Shown here in pieces: positions 1 through 59,343 of a stretch of DNA of 64,000 nucleotides. A program made the translations under genes and the position numbers. Each line of letters starts with the position of its first letter. Position 1 is the first letter of the stretch. Below the pieces are notes generated by a model. The model saw only the letters and a program-made list of their open reading frames with translations, ran no database searches and had not been told where the DNA came from. The stretch is from Eriocheir sinensis (taxonomy: Eukaryota; Arthropoda; Malacostraca; Decapoda; Varunidae): assembly GCF_024679095.1 (NCBI RefSeq), contig NC_066520.1, positions 15,290,709 to 15,354,708 of the forward strand, read 5' to 3'.

Positions 1-87
1 TGGTAAAAGAGAATCCGCTGCTACACCTGATGGAAAAATTACAGGAAATCTTTGTAACGAAAAGTTTTTTGTCATGCATGAGACGAG

Positions 88-164
<77 letters not shown>
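88..164. repeat. CT then GT compound microsatellite
   Basis: About 9 CT units pass directly into about 29 GT units. Confidence 0.95.
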
Positions 165-165
<1 letters not shown>

Positions 166-476
166 CCTCCCTTTAAGCTGAGTAACTTTCATTCTTCCAC
201 ACCAAAATGCCAAGTTCTCACCCTCAGCAGCTTCGGGCACTCCTATACTTACGTGCAGGGGAGTTCGTTTCTTCCTTCCCTGCACCTCGATGGGCGACCG
301 CGGGAGTGTCCTGCTGTGGGTGATGAAGGCTTCGAGGAGGAGCGATGACTTATCTCGAGCAGGTGTTCTGTAAGTAAACTGGTCCACGTCCGCTCATAAA
401 GGATGAAAAGACGGAGTGTATTACCTTCTTTGAATTGTGTATCTATTTTGCTTTCTGCACATATGCATTCGTTAGC

Positions 477-605
477 TTTTTTTTTCTTTTTTTTTACAAC
501 AAAGGAGACAGCTCAAGGGCACACAGAAAAAGGAAACAATTAAAAAAAAGCCCGCTGCTCGCTGCTCCCAAAAAGAATCAAAAGAGGTGGCCGAAAGAGT
601 GGTGT
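477..605 (+). repeat. Dispersed repeat family A, copy 1
   Basis: A poly-T lead is followed by ACAACAAAGGAGACAGCTCA, AGGGCACACAGAAAA, AAAAAAAAGCCCGCTGCTCG, CTGCTCCCAAAAAGAATC and GAGGTGGCCGAAAGA. The same order of motifs occurs at 31344 and 53442. The family looks like a retroposed, non-coding repeat; its class is unknown to me. Confidence 0.75.
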
Positions 606-981
606 TTGGCTCCCGTACACCTCCGGATGAATGAAGCAACAACCAAAGCACGATTTTATGCTCACGTGCCTTTTCGAACAACCATGACGCTGCCTCACAG
701 AAACACAACCCAACAGCATCATTGGTTCTGAAGATAGGAATACAATGTCGTACACTACACCAACTTAATAAAAGAGAAATAACTATATTTTTTGTGTTGA
801 GGTATTCACAAAAAAATGAAAATTCCTGTACAATTCAGCTTTATTTGACGAAGCCAGCCAGGAGTACAATATGAAAATATAACGTTACAATGAGACCTAC
901 CGAAGTTCTACGTGGTCCACTGCGCAGCCTCCGTATTGCTGGCAACGAGGTTTGTGAAAAGAGGATTGACTCAGCTCAGTG

Positions 982-1033
<52 letters not shown>

Positions 1034-1895
1034 ACTCTGTTTCGGAATGGAATCTACCTGAGCAGGGGGCGAGACCTTCCTTTCCAGCCCTCTGTCGTAC
1101 ACGCCTCGTGGGGCAGCCTGTCCACCGACCCTCACACAGGTCCACTGGGGGCTGGGTTTATTCCTTTCTCAGAATCGGAACAATAACCGCGGCGATACAC
1201 ACTTGCCGTAAAAGCTGAATGAGAAAGGGAACAAACTTGATTTCGTCGATGATTTTGTTTCTGGCTTGTCGATATACAACGCATACATTCACCTGCAGCC
1301 AGGCTCGGCGAGGGCTGCGTGACGTGTATCTGACAGTGTTTGTGTAATATATTTACATTTTAGGTGCGACTGTACAATTGGAATTCCCGGAACCGCTGCC
1401 TTTCACTGATGGGAAGATGCGATTGTACTGACTCCATGCTTATTAGGTTGGTTGAACTTTTTGAATTTATTTACAAAATAAAACCATGTATACGCAAGGA
1501 CATACTGATTTCCACGAGTCTCTCACGAAGTTATGAATGTACATATACACAAAAGCATGATTATTGTGACGAACATATTCGCACATTGAAACATTACACT
1601 CAAACATGTATACATATATATACAAAAAATATTTATATACGTGAATATGACATGAGATATTTATATTACAAACGTGCGTTGATGAGCTGCCGTGAGCGTC
1701 CCGGCGAGCAGGTGAGCCGCGCTGGGCCGAAGGTGAAGGTGTGTGGCCGCCGCAGACACCCTGGCAGGGGAGCAGTGGGTGAGCCTGGTGCGAGGGGGGA
1801 GGCGAAGGCGTGGCATAGAGGGCCCACGTGTGTCCAGGCTCTTCCAACACACACACGGAGACCTGCCGACGACCTCAGCCATACAGACTACGCTG

Positions 1896-1959
<64 letters not shown>

Positions 1960-4293
1960 CTGTCAATAGTATACTGTAGTTTCAAGATGTCCGTTTAACA
2001 CTTTCGATCAACGACTTTGGATGTAGCGTCACTATCATTGCTCACAAAATGATGGCGAAGAGTAACATAACACAACCACTTGCTGGCGGCGTATTGTTGT
2101 TTCCACGTTTCCAACTTATCCTTTCACCCACTGGGAGGAGGGGCGCAGTTAAAGTTCTGGGTGTGTGTAACACATCAAAAAACGTGATTCACTTTTCCTT
2201 TCCGTGCACCTCAGCGAGTACTGACGGATGCGACGCCCGCCACCTACATGACCCTTACTCAATCAAAATATGTTTGCTATTATGATTGTGATTACAAATA
2301 TATAATACATAACTATACAGGTTAATCAATGCGGTCACATGATGCCAGTAAAGAGCTTCCAGGATACGCAATCCCAGGCACCTTTTTGCACTACACTTTC
2401 CACCACACCAACACCGCCACGAGATGCACACTGAACACACACAAGACAGCTGTTACGAAAATTGCCTCAGGTATATTTGTCCATTTAATTTTTACAAAAA
2501 ACATTCCAATTATACGTAAGGGAAGAGAACAAAAATCAAGCTTGAACAGACAGGCTGCTGCTCAGAGAGTTTAAGCCAACATAATCAAGCAACGCACCTG
2601 TGAAAGAGCAGGACAGCCGGTGCTCCACACCGGGAGTCGGACACAGAGGTGTAGGGGCGGGGGCCGCCTCACGGCCTCAGTAAAAGTTGACACTAATATT
2701 AATGTGCAGAAAACAAAAAGAAATTTCCGTCTGACATTGCTCGTAAAGAAATTCAACATGATGAAAAAGCAGAGGAAAACAAGTGAAAACATACGAATAA
2801 ATTAAGTAATGTCAGGTACGTTGTTATAACTGTTGACTTTGTCACTGGCTGACAACACTCGTGCTTCCAATTATAATTGTTGTATACTGTATGTACTTTC
2901 AACCGTTTTTCTTATAATTATTTTTGACTCCGCGGACGCCCGTTTTATCACTGCAGGATGTTAGTCAACAAGTTTGAGCGGATCACCTGGCGAAGGTTCG
3001 AATCTGTGCAGGTGTCGGGCATAACCTTCCTCGTCGTTCATTCTTGCAGAATGATTGAAAAGTAAACATGAGCATTCTGAGCAGCTGAACTGGGCATAAT
3101 CATATTTAATATTATTCAACACCCCGATTTATTGAACTAATATTCACATCATTACAAGATGGGCAAATAAGTCTTGAGCACCAGGCAACGCCGGCGGGCG
3201 GTTATTATGAGCGTTGAACATTTAATGCTTAAATAGATGTAATCCTTTTTCAGACCCAAAAAATATAGGTTATAAATTACACCTAAAACTCTAAGGTGGG
3301 TATTACACATATGTAACCTGCAGAACAATTCACTTGAACGTACTCTGGCATTTTGTTCATCACTTGATTTTTTAGTTGTTAATAAGGTTCCTTTTACCAT
3401 TGACCCTTCAAGAAGCCAGAATCAACGTAAATCACTGCCAAGCAACTGAATCTAAACCCCAGAGAATTCCTTTAACCTGAAACATCCACAACTATTGGTG
3501 AGCTTCCCCCAATACGTGCCCTCCACGCCCCCCGAGACACGCCTACGTGCCCGGCGTGATGTACAGGGTCATTAGAAGGGCCGCGGCGCCTCGTATTTTT
3601 ATCAAGCTGTTTACGTTATGATACTTCTTTTAGAGTAAGGAAAATAACAAATATCAAATCCCATCGACACCAGTATACTACATCAATACACTGAATCAGA
3701 ACATAAGAGGGAGGGTCACAGCAGCGGAGCAGAGGACGTAACACTTTCCCTGCCACGTGATAGCGAGCAGCCGCAGCCTTTGAACGGTAAAGTGGTTTAT
3801 GGTGATGTGCACTCACAACTCAGGGACGAGAGCCTTAGTCACATTCGCACAACTGAATCAAAAAGCGTCTCGCCGGTAAACCTAACACGAAAATCAGCAT
3901 TTCTACTGTTTGACCATTGAATACCGAAACGTTGCAGTCATCCGTAAAGTACCTGAGAGTACTAAAAAAATCCATATTGATGCACTATAGGTAAAAATAT
4001 ATATATAAATAGAATAATATGATTAACCTACTAAAATACCAAACGAACAAAACTCCATAATTTATATTTTTATTAGGGGCGAATTGACGTTCCGCATGGT
4101 GGCAGGGAAGAAAACAGCGCCACACAACCAGCCAGGCGGGGCAAGGCAGCAGCACAACCTCTGCCACACAGCGCAGGCGGGACACGAGCCTCGCACCCGC
4201 AGCCCCGGTCCCTGGTGGCGGGGCAAACACTGCTCGTTACCGTGGCAGGCGTGAGGGCTGCAAGGGGCCGAGGTGGTGCACTCACTGACCTGC

Positions 4294-4361
<68 letters not shown>

Positions 4362-4949
4362 TTGATAAATATAGGTAAAGTAAAATAACAATCAGCCAAA
4401 GACAAAATAAAACGCAGGCGCAACAAGAAGAGCAAAAAAGTTAAGCATGAAAAAGCCAGCGTAGACAGGTGCAAGGAGATGGATCATATAAGCAAGGGAA
4501 AGAAAACAATTATACGGACACCGCCATACACAAACGCACGAGCCGGCGAGTCAGGGAGACAAACAGAATAGTTGATGCCTCCGCCAGGGACTGAGAGAGT
4601 AACCCATTTTACGACACAATAATTCCAGCTTCCGCCAGAGTTCTCCCTCCCTCTCTCTCTCCCTCTCTCTGCTCAGGTGCACGTCAGGCTCCCGGGAAAC
4701 CTCTCTTTAGCGACGACACAAACGGACGAAAAGGCGCGGGGAGTAAGAGAGAAGAATGGAGGAGAAAAAAACACGTAATGAGTGAGCGTAAATCCTGGTG
4801 CTTGAAAATGACTGTTTGTTTAGACCCTGCTTGTGTGCATGTGTGTGTGTGTGTGTGTGTGTATGTGTGTGTGGCGTAGCACCTCGTGAATGTGGGAGGG
4901 GAAAGGGGGGGGGATTAGTCCTCTTTGCCCGTCACTGAGCTGCTTGATG

Positions 4950-5025
4950 TTATTGTTGTTGTTGTTGGTGGTGGTGGTGGTGATGGTGGTGATAAGTGTT
5001 GCTGTTGGCGTTGTTTTTGTTGTTG

Positions 5026-5057
<32 letters not shown>

Positions 5058-5220
5058 GCAGGTGTTTGTGCAGGTGGTAGCGGTGTTGATGACTTCGCGT
5101 TAGTGATGATGGTGGTGGTGTTAGTGGCAGTGGTGGTTGTGGTAGTGCTGGTGCTTGTGGGAGTGGTGGTGGTGTTAGTGGTGGTGGTGTTAGTGGTGGT
5201 GATGGTGGTGGTGCTAATCG
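4950..5220. repeat. Imperfect GTT/GTG trinucleotide array
   Basis: This is a long G/T-only strand with GTT and GTG triplets and scattered changes. It gives a valine-rich open frame that is not a gene. Confidence 0.85.
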
Positions 5221-5538
5221 GTTTGGTGAGAGTGTTTTGGTGAAGGTGATTCCTTTGATGTTTGATTTATTGTTTGTCTTTTTTGCTTATTATTTCTATT
5301 CTCATCACTGTATTTATTTTCATCATTAGCACCATACTCTTCATAACAAACAGTTCCATCACCATATTTTTCCCATCCCGTTTTAGCGACACTCACATAT
5401 CGCCTGGTAATTACGGTGCAAAATTTATGTTCTTCATCGTTAAAGAAATTTGTGAGCTTAGCCTTAGTTGCATTGGCTTTAAATTAATGATAAAAAAAAA
5501 AAACTAATTCAAATCCTATAATACAATAAAATCTTGGT

Positions 5539-5540
5539 GT

Positions 5541-5571
<31 letters not shown>

Positions 5572-5653
5572 ATGAAATGTGTGTGTATGTGTGTGTGTTG
5601 GGGGAGGGGAGAAATGTGTGTGTATGTGTGTGTGTGTGGGGGGGGGGGGGGTG

Positions 5654-5697
<44 letters not shown>
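5539..5697 (+). repeat. GT repeat units separated by long G-runs
   Basis: Three related units each hold TGTGTGTATGTGTGTGTG followed by a G-run (up to about 14 G). They form a G-rich plus strand. Confidence 0.85.
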
Positions 5698-6657
5698 CAG
5701 GCGTGCTGCTGAGGGGCGCCACACTACTCCTCCAGGGGCCGCCACACACCCAGGCGTTGAGGGAGACACACGCCGCTGACCTGCCGGGGCGGAAAGACGA
5801 GACACATAAAACACCGCACATGTTATAGTCCTCTTCACATTAATCTACCTTACTATTTGTTGATGCACATTACCTGGTTTTATCACCTGCACCGACTTCA
5901 ATGTAATGGTTCACTCCAGTTCGTAATGTAGACAACTCGTGGTAATATTTCCTACACGAACTTAAGACACAACGTTTTGCATACACACAACCCTCCCCCC
6001 CCCCACACCCACACCCACCCACACCCACACACACAAACACCCACACACACACCCACACCCACACACTCCCACACACTACAGTACACAGGCGCAAAGGATT
6101 CTCAGTGGACACCATAAACTCCGTCGGGCGCTGCGTTCCGGAGAAATCTCGTTAACATTCTTTTAAGAACGACGCGACACTGTTAAGGTAATTGGAATTC
6201 TCTCCGTCGTCCTTATTCTTTACCTTTTTATTTTTGGTTATTCACATTTGGGATTCTATTTTTGTTTTATATTATATGTTTATAATATTAACTGAACAAA
6301 TGTTTTCACCAATATTTCCTATTTTTTTATTACTCATTAGTGACACATGGAACGAAAAGTAATAATTGCATCTTTGATCAAATGAAAAAGATAATAATAT
6401 TTAAAACAAATATTAAAAATAATAACGGCGTTTCCTCACATGTGTAATCGTTCCATAAAAGAGCAAAAAACCTCGGTATTCATTGTCAGTCGATTAATTT
6501 TCGCACCACCTGGAGCAGCCCATTTTTACCTCAAACTTTTGTAACAGAAGGAATCTTTACAAAATCTGTGAAGTACAGAAACGGAAAGTTAAAGTGAATG
6601 AAGCAGCAAATTTAGACAATGACTATCTTCGAAAGGAACTACTACTATTTTTGCTGC

Positions 6658-6659
6658 TG

Positions 6660-6692
<33 letters not shown>

Positions 6693-6836
6693 ATAATAAT
6701 AATAATAATAATAATAATATTACTATTACTATTACTATAACTATTTTTATTTATATTACTATTACTATTACTACTATTGCTACTACTACTACCACTACTA
6801 CTACTACCACTACTATTACTATTACTATTACTATTT

Positions 6837-6885
<49 letters not shown>

Positions 6886-6890
6886 ATTAA
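6658..6890. repeat. CTA/TAA trinucleotide array
   Basis: CTA triplets pass through TAA and TTA-type variants and back to CTA, about 230 bp. Confidence 0.93.
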
Positions 6891-7302
6891 GATAAAATAA
6901 AAAAATGAAGGTTGAAGATCTCGAATTTAATTACAGTAACCCCCAACTTTAAACACAACCATTAAGGGCAAACCGAGCTTTCATCGTATTATGTGACAAT
7001 GATTTTAAAAGCTTTGGACACCTTTAGAGGCGTTGCTGCACCTTGCGTGATTAGCCCCTGAGGCACCGGATCAACCTGCCAATGGGCGATCTGGGAGACC
7101 AACGAGACCTGGCTTACATCGATCCTTGGTCAGGTAAATAAACGGAGAGTCGGGTCCAGCGCTCCTGACTCCGTGTCGTGGGTCTCTGCCGCATACAAAC
7201 CGACAAACGAAAATAAAAAGACGCTCTAACATTACATTATATTAACCGGCCAGTCTGTTTCTATCTCTTTGGTCCTGTGAATTCATACTAGTGTCCCTCT
7301 AC

Positions 7303-7349
<47 letters not shown>

Positions 7350-7882
7350 TACTGATAGTGTCCTGACGTGCCGGGTGGTCACACGTTGCCGCTCGGCGTG
7401 GCCCACGAAGCCAGTGTCCATAAACCACACGGACGGGGCCGCTTCCACAAACTATTCCGGACAACGATTTTGTGTCACCGTGAAATAAGTAGTGAACGGA
7501 AGCCACGCCACATAACTCTCTCAGAAATCGCCTATATCGTTACCGGGACGAGGCCAGCATGTAAACAACGAGGCATCAATTAGCTGTGAGTTACCCCAGC
7601 GTGGCTCATTTCACACGCTGCTAAAGTGGAAAACTCCATCATAAAGCTTCGTGCTATATGAACTGTCTCTGACCCCTGAGTCCATGGCTTAATAAGATTA
7701 CCTGTTGAGTGTAAGCAAATGTGGGCGACTGCTTGACCTAAAAACACCTGGATTTAGATATACAAAGATAATGACGCTATGTTTGAGATTTTTAGTGTGA
7801 TGACAGCGAGTTAATTCATGGGGAAGCAGTACGGTGCAGTGCATGCGTGAGTTTGTAGGTCATTATATGTAATTTTCTATTG

Positions 7883-8315
<433 letters not shown>

Positions 8316-10436
8316 TTGTCCTTTATGGCAGCATTTATGTAACTCTCCGCTGCTGGCACTGTCCGAGCATGAGTGGAGTGCCCTGACCCATCCGCCCTTT
8401 ATTTTAGCCTCCGAGCAACACGTTCTCCGTCATCCAGCGACATGGGATTGGCTGCGCACGGCTGGCCATATCTGTTGCATGTTGTTTCAGAATGGGGCAC
8501 GGCTGGTCCGATATTCACGGCACTAAGGAACATTTTTATTGATGTATTTAATGTTTCAGCTTTTCCTACCTCTAATTATGTTGCATCAATGATATTTCCT
8601 GGCCAAGTTCCTCTCATGTTGTAGAAGAATTATATTTTTTGTTGCGTGTGGAGACAATGAAATTATAGCCACCTAGTCATTAATTAATACATTTTAACAT
8701 GAGAGTTGCAGCAGATTTATATGGCATCATGATTACTTTTTGCTCGTAGGACACTGAACGCCGTATCTTCGAAGTATGAACTGTATGATATTAAAATTTT
8801 TACACGTAGCATTTCTGAAAACGTAAAGCTGCATATACAGAGAACGATAACGCATTAGCTTCGCCTCACACGAAGGTATTCAGGAGAAGCATCGGTGTTT
8901 ATTACGCAAGGAGGTGAGCGCGTTATGCATGCATGAAACGGCTTCTTAAGTGCGCCTTCACGAACAGCGTCAGACAGCCTGGCGCGATACAGTCGACCAT
9001 GGAAATGAAAACGAAACCCGCTTGGAAGGAGACCGAGATTGTTTGTTTACTTCCTGAATTGATCGTTTTTAACTCTACTCAAATTCTTGGTTTGTGACGA
9101 TTTTTTCCCAAGATGTATAAGTCTTCTTCAACACATCAACTTCACCTCTCTAGCACAGTGTTGTTTCTCCTACCAAAAGGATTTATTTTTATTTTCAACG
9201 TAACCTAACTTCTCTCAATGTCACCAACCATCAGCACCCATCAACACCACCACCACCAAACTGCACTCCAGATCGTCTTCGTCCACAAGTCTTCATCGAT
9301 TCTCTCCTTTCAAACATTATACAACCAAGTGATCATATATCCGTCACGCTTCTCCTCTCTTCAATGTCTCTATAGCCTTTACCTCTATCTCATCTCCCTC
9401 TGCATCCTCCTCTAAAATTAACTTCACACTATCCCTAAAACCAACTCCCCGGTTATATAACCTAACTTTTTCTTCCTTACGTTCCCTTAACCCCACCCCT
9501 CCTCAATCCCCCTCCTTCCTCACGTAGCACATAACCCTAATCTCCCCAAATCCCCTTCAAAAGTTGGTCTAAGCCTGCCCCGTCACCAGATCTTGTTACC
9601 CTCTTCAACCCTCGTCCCTCCTACAGACTGCCACCCTTTGCACTTTCATAGCCGTTTGCGCATCCTGTTATGACTTCGGCGAACTCTTCCCAACATGTTT
9701 ACAGTGCGTTGCCTCCTCACCGGGTTCTTTAAAACGTGTCCTCAACGCTGACAACTCTCTCCCCGTCTCTCTCTGCCTCTCTCCTCTCCCCCCATCACAC
9801 ACAAAGCCGAACCTTCCCTCCCGCAGGTCAACACACGGTGAATGAGACTCGCCGTGTGTCGCAATAAAGCCTGCGCCGCCGCCTCTCGCCCAGGTAAACA
9901 AAGCCTTCGTCCCTGTCGCCACCCGTCATCGCCCCGCAGCTACACCTCACCTCGCCCGCCCGCCCGCTGCCTCCATGATCGGGGCACTCCGCTTTGCATC
10001 ACCATTTTTTTTTATTCATCATGCAATTGCTCGTTCCCTCTCTCGTTCACCGTTATCCTTTTGTCAATACGGCTTTCATTTTTTTTAGTGCAACACGTTT
10101 GTTTACGCCTGTTTGTTTGCACCCGTTTGTGAAGTTTGAGTGATTCGTGGATGTTGACCTACTCGCTAACCAATTCAATCCCTTATATGCAAATACAGAA
10201 TGCTGAAGTATACCAATAATACATATAACAACTCCGAATGCCTCTTAAGTTTGAGAAATACAGTTAAGTGAATGATAAATGGCTTTGAATTATATCTTTC
10301 TGATGTGTGTGGGCTTCGGTATAGATATTTATCACATCTTTTTGCTACGGTTAGTATTCTTAGGGGGAAAAAGGTGTATGAGGGTACTGGCTGAAGATAC
10401 CGAGTCCAGCACGTGATCAGACCGTAGGTGAATTAT

Positions 10437-10437
<1 letters not shown>

Positions 10438-10496
<59 letters not shown>

Positions 10497-10555
10497 ACCT
10501 ACACCCACACCAACCCACCCACCCACCCACCCACACCCACACCCACACCCACACA
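10438..10555. repeat. CA then CCCA/CCCACA array
   Basis: CA dinucleotides grade into CCCA tetramers and CCCACA hexamers. Confidence 0.93.
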
Positions 10556-12762
10556 TGCACTCACTTCAATGCAATATTTCATGCCTCTGAAGCCTGTTTG
10601 CATATCTTCTGATCATTCAGCCACAATATCTCCATGCACGGTACCCTCATGCTATCGTTTCGGGCATCGCCGTTAACAAATGTTGCCGATTTTTCATCTA
10701 ACTGAGACTCGTACCTATTCCCCCCTACCCCACCAACCCAGACACCCCCCCTCCCCACACACACAATAGTCCCGCCTCGACCTGACATGCACAATCTCAG
10801 CAATAACCACAAATCAAACAAATGGACGCGATAGCACAGAGCCGCCGTACATTACCTTCCCCTTTTTGTGTCCCTTTGCTATTTGACCAAAAAATTATAA
10901 ACCACTCGACTTTTCAAATGACACCTTACTTTTTATTGTTTTATGCAGCATGACAAAGCCACTTATGATCTTTTATTGATTTAATCCGAATAAAAAGGTG
11001 AGAAGCTGAAAAAAATAACAATATGCGTTTGTGTGTTTATTGATATATCGCAAAGAGCAGCGGTTTATTTTCCGAAAGACGCGTTACGTTTAGACTCCCA
11101 TAAGTAACAAATATTTACGGGCCGGACAGAGTTGGAACTAACATTTATTTGCCAACTAGCGATACCTCGGAAATACTGCAATTACGTGTTTCATTACCTG
11201 GCCGTCAACTGACCCACACTGGCGGATCGGTGGAAACTTTTTTATTTTTATTTTGCTTGTGTGTGTGTGATCCGCTAATCCGGGTGAGTAAACGTGTGCA
11301 TGAACTGTTCCGGTGCGGCGCGGTCACTGAACACAGCTTCAAAGTTATGTTATTTTTTCGATACCAAGCGTGTTTTGATAAATAAACACACCGAAGAACA
11401 TGTAGATTATATAATTAATGATGACAGCAATTCATTATTTTTTCTACTCACTATAAAATACTACTTAACCCGGTAGCAGCGACGTACCAAATTTGTGCCA
11501 TGATTTAAACCACCAAAAATAGATGATACATAAACTGATCAGAAATGCTTTGATATGTGTTATGAAATGGTTTGTGTGAGTGATGATTTTTCTCATTTTT
11601 CTCGCTTAGAGGGACCATTAAGAAACATGATCCCTGCTGCTACCGGGTTGAATGTATTTTATTATGGCTAACACTTTTCACCTCATATTCTATTGTATTT
11701 GATTGGGAAGCATTCCAGTGTTCAGAGCAACGTAGGGAATAGAAAGAATTAGTAGAGATCTGTTTTTGTTGGGCAGGGGATCAATAATAGGACATGAAAG
11801 GAGAGTGAAAACGAAAATACGCTTGAAGGATATCAATAAATACCGTTTTCCACATTAGATACATTGGACTGAAAGAATCTGGAAAATGAGATCGTCCAGT
11901 CGAAAACCTTAAATTTTGAGTTAGAAGCAAAATTTTACTAACTGAGACTCAAGAGATCGGACCCCACTAGCGTATTTAGTTGGTTTTCTAAATATCATAG
12001 CTAGGTAAATACAGACACACACATAAACACAAACACAAATAAACAAATTCCTGATAAATCTCCGGATAGCTTCCTTCATGATTAATTTCCTCACCTCCTT
12101 ATTATTAGACCATCATCACCGCTACCATCACCATCACCCAACGCACTTTCGAGCATATCCCATCAAAACCTTCACCACATACCGGCCACATACCACGCCC
12201 CGTAGCTCCTGTGATCCTCGCTCTTGCCTACGACACATAAAGAATCCCAAGTCTCCTTAAGTGTGGCCCTCTCCCTTCACTCACGTTGAAACTTTCGCGA
12301 GTAAAGCTTGGGAAGGTAATGCCCCGAGAACCTTACGGCCAGGACTGTTGTCACTCGTCATGCCAAAGTTGTAATCGGTGGCTGAAAGTTTGGACTGAAA
12401 GACTTCACAAAAAATATATTACCATTCGATAAAAATCTCACCTATACGTTTGCTACTTTTCTTTCTACGTTTTTTCCCTGTTTGAGCATTATAACCCGTT
12501 CCAGGATAAGTGTTAGGAGGTCAAAACGAAATAAAAAACGAACAAGAGACACGTGATGATTCAGGCGCCGTACAAACCCTCCCCAGAAACCAACGCCTGA
12601 GACAGATGATCTACGCTAACCTTAATTAAACCGGTAACTGTAATACACCTTCCATCCGACGTACGAGGATTGTTATGACTAGGGACCCCGTGTATATAGA
12701 ACCTTCCCCACAAACCAACACCCACACACACACACACACACATATACACACTAGACGTACCT

Positions 12763-12768
12763 ACCTTA
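12763..12768 (-). promoter_or_regulatory. Strong 5' splice site just after the stop codon
   Basis: Nineteen nucleotides after the TAG stop the transcript reads CTAAG|GTAGGTACG (cut after 12765), a close match to the donor consensus. If used, it creates a 3' UTR intron. The stop would lie within 50 nt of the junction, so by the usual vertebrate rule decay would not be triggered. It may equally be unused. Confidence 0.4.
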
Positions 12769-12783
12769 GCGTGCTCCAGGCTG

Positions 12784-57592
<44,809 letters not shown>

Positions 57593-57600
57593 CTGCAGGT

Positions 57601-57660
57601 AGACGGTGTAAGGTTAGTGCTTGTGTATTAGTGTTAGTGTTTATGTTAGTGTTAGTGTGC
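57601..57660 (-). promoter_or_regulatory. Tandem branch-point-like CACTAAC motifs before exon a
   Basis: Read on the transcribed strand, the 60 nt before the exon a acceptor hold four CACTAAC copies plus one CACTAAT, with AAACACTAACACTAA-type spacing. CTAAC matches the branch-site consensus yUnAy. The copy nearest the exon puts its adenine at 57614, about 22 nt before the exon, an ideal branch distance. Confidence 0.5.
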
Positions 57661-58764
57661 GTATATGGGGGGAAGGGGGTGAACACCAACAATAAAGAAA
57701 CGTCAGCGTGATTAAAACTTTTTCTTATTCGCGGCAAAATAGCAATAAAAAACTGTCTATCTCGTCACTTTCCCGGGTCGTGGGCTGCGGGCTGTTAACG
57801 AAATTAGTTTGAGCACAATCTGAGCCTTTGTGGGCGGCAGCACGGCCAGGGGCGAGGGGCATTTCACGGCGGCAATAACTGTCAGCCCGTCACTCTCATT
57901 ACAACCACCGTCACAGTAACTCGTTCCCGTAAAGGTTCAGTGAGCGTGACGCGATCAATGGCCTCTGAGTGTCATCTTCATCAGTGGCTGTGTATAAACA
58001 ACGGATATATTCAATACTGGAAGTGTACAAACAGTGGACGTGAATAACAAAAAAGCTTCTAGCCATCAAGAGAAAGAGTCATACATCCGAAATTGACCTC
58101 TCCTCTTACCCATCTATTCTCTTCCCCTTTAAATAAGTGCATGTCGGGCTTTTTTTCCTTTTTTTTATTTCTGCTCTATAGATACTCCCTTTGCTGCAAA
58201 AAATAGCAAACTTAGGCAGCGATATCCACAATAGATGAATACACGGAGGCTGGCAAAAAAAACTTCATATTTGTTATAAAAAAAGGCGGATACTAGAATT
58301 GTGGAGGAAAAAAAAAAATCAAATCACAAAAGACTAACAAATGAAGCATGAATTTGGCCACAAGAGGACGCGTAATTCAATCATTCATGCAGAGTTACCG
58401 AATGCAAGTTCAATTATTTCATGGCCGGTGACAAGTCGAATAAAACATAACCCGGGGACGTGTGCTGGAGTATGGGGGACGGGGGGGGGGGCGGGGTGAG
58501 ACGAGGCATGTGGGAAGGGAGAGGAGGATGGGATACAATCATCACAGCAAGGGGTGGGATTGTCCTCGTCTGGGGGATTATTATGAGGGGTTGAATCCTA
58601 CTACAAAAGAGATTAACGTGACTCTCACCAGGATGTCTTGTTTCCATGGCGCTATTTGTATTAAGTCGCCATTATCACTTCCCTTTACTTACCTAATCTC
58701 TCTCTTTTATTCTTTTATACTCGTTTATTTATCTATCTATATCTATTGGTCTGCATATTTATCT

Positions 58765-59343
58765 ATGGTAAATATGTTCGCCTCCCACAGTCAGAGCGTG
58801 TCGTTTCTACTGCTTAAATGACACTCCCATAAGCAGGTCTGGGTGCGAGAGGGATTTAGGGGTCCTATAGTGAGTTAAGCAGCGGGTACACACTCGAGAC
58901 ACAAGGCAGAAACACAGTGAAAAAAGCGGAAAACACACACTCATTAGAAAAGAAACAACGTGTGACCTAATTCACTCACCAATCCGCTCATTCACTTTAT
59001 TCAATTTTAGTTTCTCTCCATCTGTTTGCCCGTATCTATCTATCTATCTGGCTATCTAGCTAGCTTATCACTGGTGCTGCTCTTGCTCTGCTCATTCAAC
59101 ATTTTTTCTTCCTTCTTCATAATGATGGGATTCAACACAACTCGTACCCAGAACAGATAAAAAAAAACATGGGTGTAAGAGTATCACACAAGAAAATAAA
59201 GAATATGCTGGTCTTTGGATGGTAAATATGTTCGCCTCCCACAGTCAGAGCGTGTCGTTTCTACTGCTTAAATGACACTCCCATAAGCAGGTCTGGGTGC
59301 GAGAGGGATTTAGGGGTCCTATAGTGAGTTAAGCAGCGGGTAC
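58765..59343 (+). repeat. Perfect 125-bp direct duplication, 454 bp apart
   Basis: 58765-58889 and 59219-59343 are identical by eye over 125 bp (from ATGGTAAATATGTTCGCCTC to AGTTAAGCAGCGGGTAC). The flanks differ on both sides. The 329 bp between are unique. Confidence 0.9.

Noticed and set aside
2960..3030. Possible tRNA gene around GGTTCGAATCT at 2994
   Set aside because: A B-box-like motif is present, but no A box at the right distance and no cloverleaf could be formed by eye.
7040..7200. Conserved-looking CCCTGAGGCACCGGATCAAC segment
   Set aside because: It looks like decapod repeat sequence, but no second copy was found in this window to support it.
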